DNA of 64,000 nt from Typha latifolia. Its lineage: Eukaryota > Streptophyta > Magnoliopsida > Poales > Typhaceae. The notes below the pieces were generated by a model, which saw only the letters and a list, made by a program, of their open reading frames with translations, did no database searches and was not told the origin of the DNA. Below are positions 58,761 through 64,000 of the stretch, one piece after another (positions within the stretch are counted from its first letter, which is position 1; each line of letters begins with the position of its first letter). The stretch spans positions 12,214,501-12,278,500 of the forward strand of contig CM034106.1 of assembly GCA_019914945.1 (NCBI GenBank), given 5' to 3'. The translations under genes were made by a program, and so were the position numbers.

Positions 58761-59560
58761 GGAACTGGAACTAGCCTGCAGAAGAAACCCAGGAATTGGC
58801 TCATTTTTCGACTATAAGTTGCTTGGAATTGAGGAACAAGGACAGACCCGGGCCGTAATGACCAGGTTCTTCCAGTTGCTGGAGAGACCGAAACATTTTG
58901 CGTGCCGAAAGGACCTGTTTCTGGCCTGCAAATAATTTTATCTGCCCAACAACACTAAAGGCATGGTGTATGTGCAATTTCCTCTCGTCTTTCCTACTTG
59001 ATGGACATGCACTTTTTATTTATTTATTTTTTTAATGCAAATATTAAGCGGATAACAACGTAAACATATAGTAAGAGACTCGAAGAAAGAACACACAGAG
59101 AAGAGAAGAGAGACGATGTTCTGTAACATTGTAGTGGTGTAACATAACGTTAAAATGTAAAAATAAATCAAAGAAAAGATTTGTAATGAAGCCAAAGAAC
59201 AATAGCAAAGCCAAACAAACACACCCAGACCGACTAAATCCTAACCACCAAGAGAAGCTGCAGCTTTTCGTTGTTGCCTGTGTTGAAATATCTCCTTCAG
59301 GGTTGTTAACTAAATACTTCTACCAAATTGCAGTTGACGATCTAGTGGTATCATTAACTGTTGATGTCTGACCTATTCATGCAAAAAGATTACTTAAATA
59401 TTAACTAAATACTTCCTGTTTCCTTTGAAAGTTTAGGTTTGCGTGTTTCTTGTGTATACCTTTCAAAAATTATTTCTTTTGTATGACACCTTCATCCAAT
59501 CACTCAAATATCTCCTTGATTACTTTTCTTTTTGTTCTCTAAAAATAGGGGACTCACTCG
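58761..59560. other. Spacer after the kinase pseudogene
   Basis: Up to about 58940 there may be further decayed kinase sequence. Beyond that the DNA is AT-rich with no gene seen. Confidence 0.35.
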
Positions 59561-59589
59561 ATGAAGCAGGATATATTAAAAAGTATCGT

Positions 59590-59775
59590 CAAAAAACAAA
59601 CGAGTGAATTTATATAGTTAAAAAGTATTGTCAAAAAATAATGTGCAAGATTATATATCTAAAAAAATTAACCGCTAATATCTTTCATTTCTATTATACT
59701 TTTAAAGATCTTAATCGTTAGATCTTTATTAAACTGATTGATAAATAATTAACTCTATGGTACGAAAAAAATGCT
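59590..59775 (-). repeat. Dispersed element copy, inverted
   Basis: Read on the minus strand it gives TTTTTTTCGTACC, TTATCAATCAGTTT, AAGATCTAACGATTAAGATC, TATAATAGAAATGAAAGATA, then TAATCTTGCACATTATTTTT, in the same order as 8277-8430. It is the clearest match to copy A. Confidence 0.6.
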
Positions 59776-62700
59776 CATTTATATATGCAAATAGTAAATT
59801 TCTTTTTGGAAAGTGACTGCAAAAAGGATTCAAAAACACTCAACACCACTCCTTTTCCAAGTGTTTTTAATTTGTGAAAAGGAAATGGCTTAATTCATAG
59901 AAAAGTAGCACATCCTTTGCATCAAATAAGAAAAAGAAAAGAAAATAAAGTGTATTAATGAAAGAAGAAAATGGTACAGACAAGAGCACGTGCAAGAATC
60001 CAAAATAATTGTTTAGATTACCAGCAAGAGAGGCTTAAACATCTCATTATTATATTAATCACGTAATTAAGGGACAGATTGGCCTAGATTTGAATAATAG
60101 TTCAAACATGGGACTACTGTTCCAATTAGTATAATATTGATCACTAATCATAGGCAATTTTAAAAAAAAAACCAACATCCACGTTTCACATAAATTAACC
60201 ATCACATCACCAGCAAGTTATTCTATGTGGAAAAATATTCATATTAATTTCCTAAGTTTAAGAGGCCAAGGACTTATAGGAGTACACTGTACACCACCTG
60301 AATTGGCTCTTCTCATACTAATATGCTAGGGTTTGAGCTAAAATCCAAAGTTTAAAGTGGTTGGTATTTCATGATCAATTAACTAATAGCATTGGATCCA
60401 ATCAGGGTTAGTGTTTGGGGGGTACTACTCACTGAAAGAGAAATAGGTACTTGGACAATATAGATTATTGTTAATATTTTTAATATATACGATGATGCTT
60501 GATGAGTATCTTTAAATTCGAACTATATATAATTTGATTAAATATGACAGAAAAAAATTATTATCTTAATTTGAATATAAAATTATAAGGGAGTTAAACA
60601 AATTTAAGACTAAAATTAGACCTAAGCGCACGGAGTTCGATGAGGTCAAACTCTAAGGAATGGTTTTATTATTTCCACTGTGATCTAAAGGAATTTAGTA
60701 GCAGTACGACCAACGTGCGAGGCAGACGACAAGGGGAAGGATGCATTGGATTCCCATCAAAGTGTGATCTTTTCCACGTGGTTAAGAAATTATTAGGAAC
60801 CCGAGGTCTTCATCTCTCCCACTTGACACGTGCGACCACGTTAGCCCTAGTGAACGAGCCCCGCACGTGCGCTCCACATCCCCAAACAAAACGGACGGTA
60901 ATTAAGTGCGGAATGCGTATTATTCAAATTAAACCAAATGATTTGGGAGTTTTTATATTATGGTCCTCTGTTAACACTAGTGGCCCGACGAATCGAATTC
61001 CATCTTTGACCTACCAGTCGCACGTGCGGTCGTACGAGTGCCTCGCTGTCCCCCCGCTGGTGTTCCCTGGAGTCCACGTCCGCTGCACATGAGGGCAGAG
61101 TAAAGTAACCGCAACTGCTTGCAATCTTACGAAAAGGACCTCAAGAATAAATAGATACCCACTTTTTTGCATATCACCACCTACATTCCGTCCGATTAAT
61201 TGTTGCACGGTCTGCATTACGGATTTATTTCGATTTACACCTTATATATTTTTTTATTATTTTTAATCCAATCCATACATCAACTCGAAAGTAAGCTAAA
61301 AATAAAAAGAATATCACCGCCCGACTCCTCGTTTGCAATAAGCATAAAATGAAGGGGGTAAAGTGTTGGTTGGCAGTTGAAAAGGAGTAGTAGTTAGGGT
61401 AAGGGAAGGGAAGGGAGGGAGGAAGGAGAGGAGGGCCAAAAGCACGTGCGGATCACATGGTTCGTACGGCTCATCGTAGTTGCATCCACAGTTGTTTGTT
61501 CTAACTCCCATGATGGGGATTGTCGGGTTGCGGAGGGAAGTCATAATTAAGGGGACACGTGGGACAGCTAGCACGCACTCGTGGGGGCAGCCCATTCAAT
61601 CATCACCACCCCCGACAACATGCCGGGTTTAAAAAATCCACTTCTTACGAGGGAGGAGGAGCCACTCATTCCATCTCTCCCTCTCTCAATCCCGTTCCTA
61701 AAAAAACCCCTCTAAAAAAAAATAATAAGATTTTAGAAAATTTGTCAAATATAATTAATTCACATCTTATTAAAAATACTATCTTAATTTTCTTAACTGT
61801 ATAAATGACTTAAATTAAATATAGACAAGAAACATACTTAATATTTTTATATATTTAAAAGTAATAAAATATTCTCTATTCAATTAATTAATATTAGAAA
61901 AATATTAACTAATCATATAATAAAGAATCTGGTTTTTTTCTTTTTTTTCCTTTCTCTCTTTTTTTTTTTCTACAAGTTTTCCGTAAATAACAGTAGTATG
62001 ATATGCGATTGTATCGGATTTGTAGATGGTTCCAGACTCTCCAATTGAAATATTGGGAAGTTAGAGATTAAATTCGGAGAATCGATTCGCATAATACCCA
62101 ATTATTTCGGATGCGATGGGGGGAGTGGATGATTGCATGTGGCGCTAATGATAGAAGGGGAGGTGGGGCAATAATTGGTACTAATGTTGCGAGGGGGGCT
62201 ATTTCGGGAAGAGTGGGTGGGCATGTGGGATGATGAGAGAGAGTCCAATGATTGCTTCTCGTGAATGTCGGGCATGGGACGGGCAAGATGACACGCACGA
62301 CCGGGTAACGTGGGCCCGCCGTGTCAAAGTGTCCTCTTTTCTTTTCTCCCCCTCCCCCCTTCCCCTTGCGTGGTGTGTTCGCACTTTGCCGAGGCAGGAC
62401 ATGTTGGTCCTCGCGAGTTCGGGCTGGTTTCCCTCCTACTTCGCCGCCCGCCCACGTGAACCTCCACCCTCTCCTGTCCCCTTTCCCCTACTATTCCACG
62501 TTCCCAAAACGCCCCTATCAGAAATAAATACTTAATTTCCGAAGAAAAATATTTTTTAAAAATTAGTCACTTGATAATCAAGTGTAGAAAATACAATTTA
62601 GATGGAAGGTTAGAGAAGACTCTAAGCGTCAAAATACTATGGTATTAGCCAAGTAGCTAGAAGAGGTTCCTATTCCTCGCCCCCATTGGTTTCTACCAAA

Positions 62701-63362
62701 CAAAATAGACGGACAATAGGATTGATTGATTAATTGGGGGAGTAGGATGGGAGGCGACCAAATCATGCGAACCGCACTGACTAGGCCCAAATCCTTGGAC
62801 CAAAACGGCTCGGCGATTAATTCACGGTTAGCATGGTCCTACGGGAAAATACTCGAATACTATGCTATGCTATGCATGATGACTAATAATGAAAGTCGGC
62901 AGATGGAGGATGGATTAATGATAATGGCATGATAGTTGCGAGTATAGTAAGGGACACAATGATATGGGATGATGATGATGATGATGATGATGAATGAGAA
63001 GAAGAAGAAGAAAAAATGGCGGGTCCACGTACACATGTCCATCTTACATCGACATCAGCAGCCTTAATAATTGCGACCTTGAAGGGCAATCATCGATGGA
63101 TATGGATTGGATTCCATGTAATGGCAATCATGAGTCGGGCTATGTGAAACGGGTTTCTACTAGGGTTAGTTTTTATTTTTTATTTTTTTATTTTATTAAC
63201 TAGGGTTAGGAAGTCTTTAAAATGCCACGCCCGTTCCCGATCTTTTTCCCCAACTCCCAAACCGCCCGTTTCCAATCTTCTGAGTTTTGCGCACCCTTTT
63301 CACTGTGAGAGAAGAAAGGCGAAAGGAAAGAGAAAGGGAGGAGAAAGGAGAAGAGACCAAAG
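59776..63362. other. Spacer and promoter of the HD-Zip II gene
   Basis: No coding gene is recognised. ACGT-core boxes are frequent between 60700 and 62460: CCACGTGG at about 60775, and CACGTGCG/CACGTGC at 60865, 61020 and 61443. A (GAT)n tract lies at 62968-62993 followed by a GAA tract. Leader-like purine-rich sequence (GAAAGGCGAAAGGAAAGAGA) lies at about 63313, close to the HD-Zip start. Confidence 0.4.
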
Positions 63363-63879
63363 ATGATGGTGGAAAAGGAGGATCTAGGGCTTACTCTTAG
63401 CTTGAGCTCTTCCGCGAATCACCTCCCTCTCCGGCTCAACCCCATGTGGAACGATCTGATCTCCTCTTCAGGTGAGTTTTGGATCGTAGATTATTAGATT
63501 TGAGGGATTTTGGGAGTGAGATCTCTAGATCTGAGATGGAACTCTGTTTTGGTTGGATAATAGAGAGGAGATCATCCGAGATGCCGTTGCTGAGAGGGAT
63601 CGATGTGAATCGGACTCCGGCGGCGGAGACGAGAGATAGTGAAGAGGAAGCCGGTGCGTGCTCGCCGAATAGTACGCTGTCGAGCGTGAGCGGAAAGCGC
63701 TGCGAGCGCGAGCCCGAGCCCGAGAACGAGGCGGAGAGGGCGAGCTCGAGAGGCATCAGCGATGAGGAGGACGGCGACGGATCTCGCAAGAAGCTTCGCC
63801 TCTCCAAAGACCAATCCGCCGTTCTCGAGGAGAGCTTTAAAGAACACAATACCCTCAATCCTGTACGTTGAACTCCTCC

Positions 63880-63928
<49 letters not shown>

Positions 63929-64000
63929 TATTGGTCTTGAAATGAGTCTTATGGGATCGTTGCTATTATTTCGGTGAGCAGAAGCAGAAGCTGGCGTTGG
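63363..64000 (+). CDS. HD-Zip class II transcription factor (5' part)
   Basis: Three exons are visible: 63363-63471, 63564-63862, and the start of a third at 63982 running off the window. The protein starts MMVEKEDLGLTLSLSSS, whose LTLSL is the EAR repression motif typical of HD-Zip II. Exon 2 ends with the start of the homeodomain (SRKKLRLSKDQSAVLEESFK, EHNTLNP) and exon 3 continues KQKLALA, the conserved intron position of this class. Class II factors bind CAAT(C/G)ATTG and act as repressors in shade, auxin and leaf polarity responses. The leucine zipper and CPSCE motif lie outside the window. Intron 2 carries a long (CT)n tract at 63882-63923. Confidence 0.9.
63882..63923. repeat. (CT)n microsatellite in HD-Zip intron 2
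   Basis: About 21 uninterrupted CT units within the 119-bp second intron of the HD-Zip II gene. Confidence 0.9.

Noticed and set aside
62883..63089. Serine-rich frame opposite the (GAT)n and (GAA)n tracts
   Set aside because: It is a translation of microsatellites in the HD-Zip promoter.

Overview
This is a flowering-plant nuclear chromosome segment. Genes are split by GT-AG introns, introns and spacers are AT-rich and full of microsatellites and short mobile-element relics, and every recognisable protein belongs to an angiosperm family. GC-rich 5' coding ends next to AT-rich introns (the SMPD4-like, ERF and Myb genes) suggest a monocot, probably not a grass; that lineage call is an inference. 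Most exon structures below were built by hand by joining homologous reading frames at splice sites. For all the multi-exon genes the summed coding length is a multiple of three, which supports the models.

Layout. 0-6 kb: 3' two thirds of an ALC1/CHR10-type chromatin-remodelling helicase with a macro domain (+), cut by the window edge. 6.5-7.4 kb: secreted class III chitinase (-). 8.3-9.0 kb: repeat cluster. 9.2-10.9 kb: a PLAT-domain stress protein (-) and a broken tandem copy. 11.7-15.6 kb: ATG3 autophagy E2-like enzyme (-), head to head with an SMPD4-like membrane protein (+, 16.3-20.8 kb). 20.8-29.3 kb: gene-poor. 29.3-29.9 kb: DREB/TINY-type ERF factor (-). 30-35 kb: tandem repeats with tRNA-like boxes and a doubtful small spliced gene (-). 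36.0-40.3 kb: 8-amino-7-oxononanoate synthase of biotin synthesis (+). 40.9-43.1 kb: a divergent pair of paralogous RRM-like proteins. 43.3-45.6 kb: zeta-crystallin type quinone oxidoreductase with a probable organelle presequence (+). 46.4-49.3 kb: KUA1/MYBS3-type Myb repressor (-). 50.2-53.7 kb: 2-oxoglutarate/Fe(II) dioxygenase (-). 54-63 kb: gene-poor, with a U-box kinase pseudogene. 63.4 kb to the end: 5' part of an HD-Zip II factor (+).

The genes are not a pathway cluster; this is ordinary mixed plant gene order. I see no convincing new biological system. The points most worth checking are the mirror-image RRM-like pair, a GA splice donor in the quinone oxidoreductase, a CT microsatellite that itself forms a splice donor in the dioxygenase, two pseudogenes, a short dispersed element family with several copies (one inside a biotin-gene intron), and a roughly 520-bp tandem repeat carrying RNA polymerase III-like boxes.
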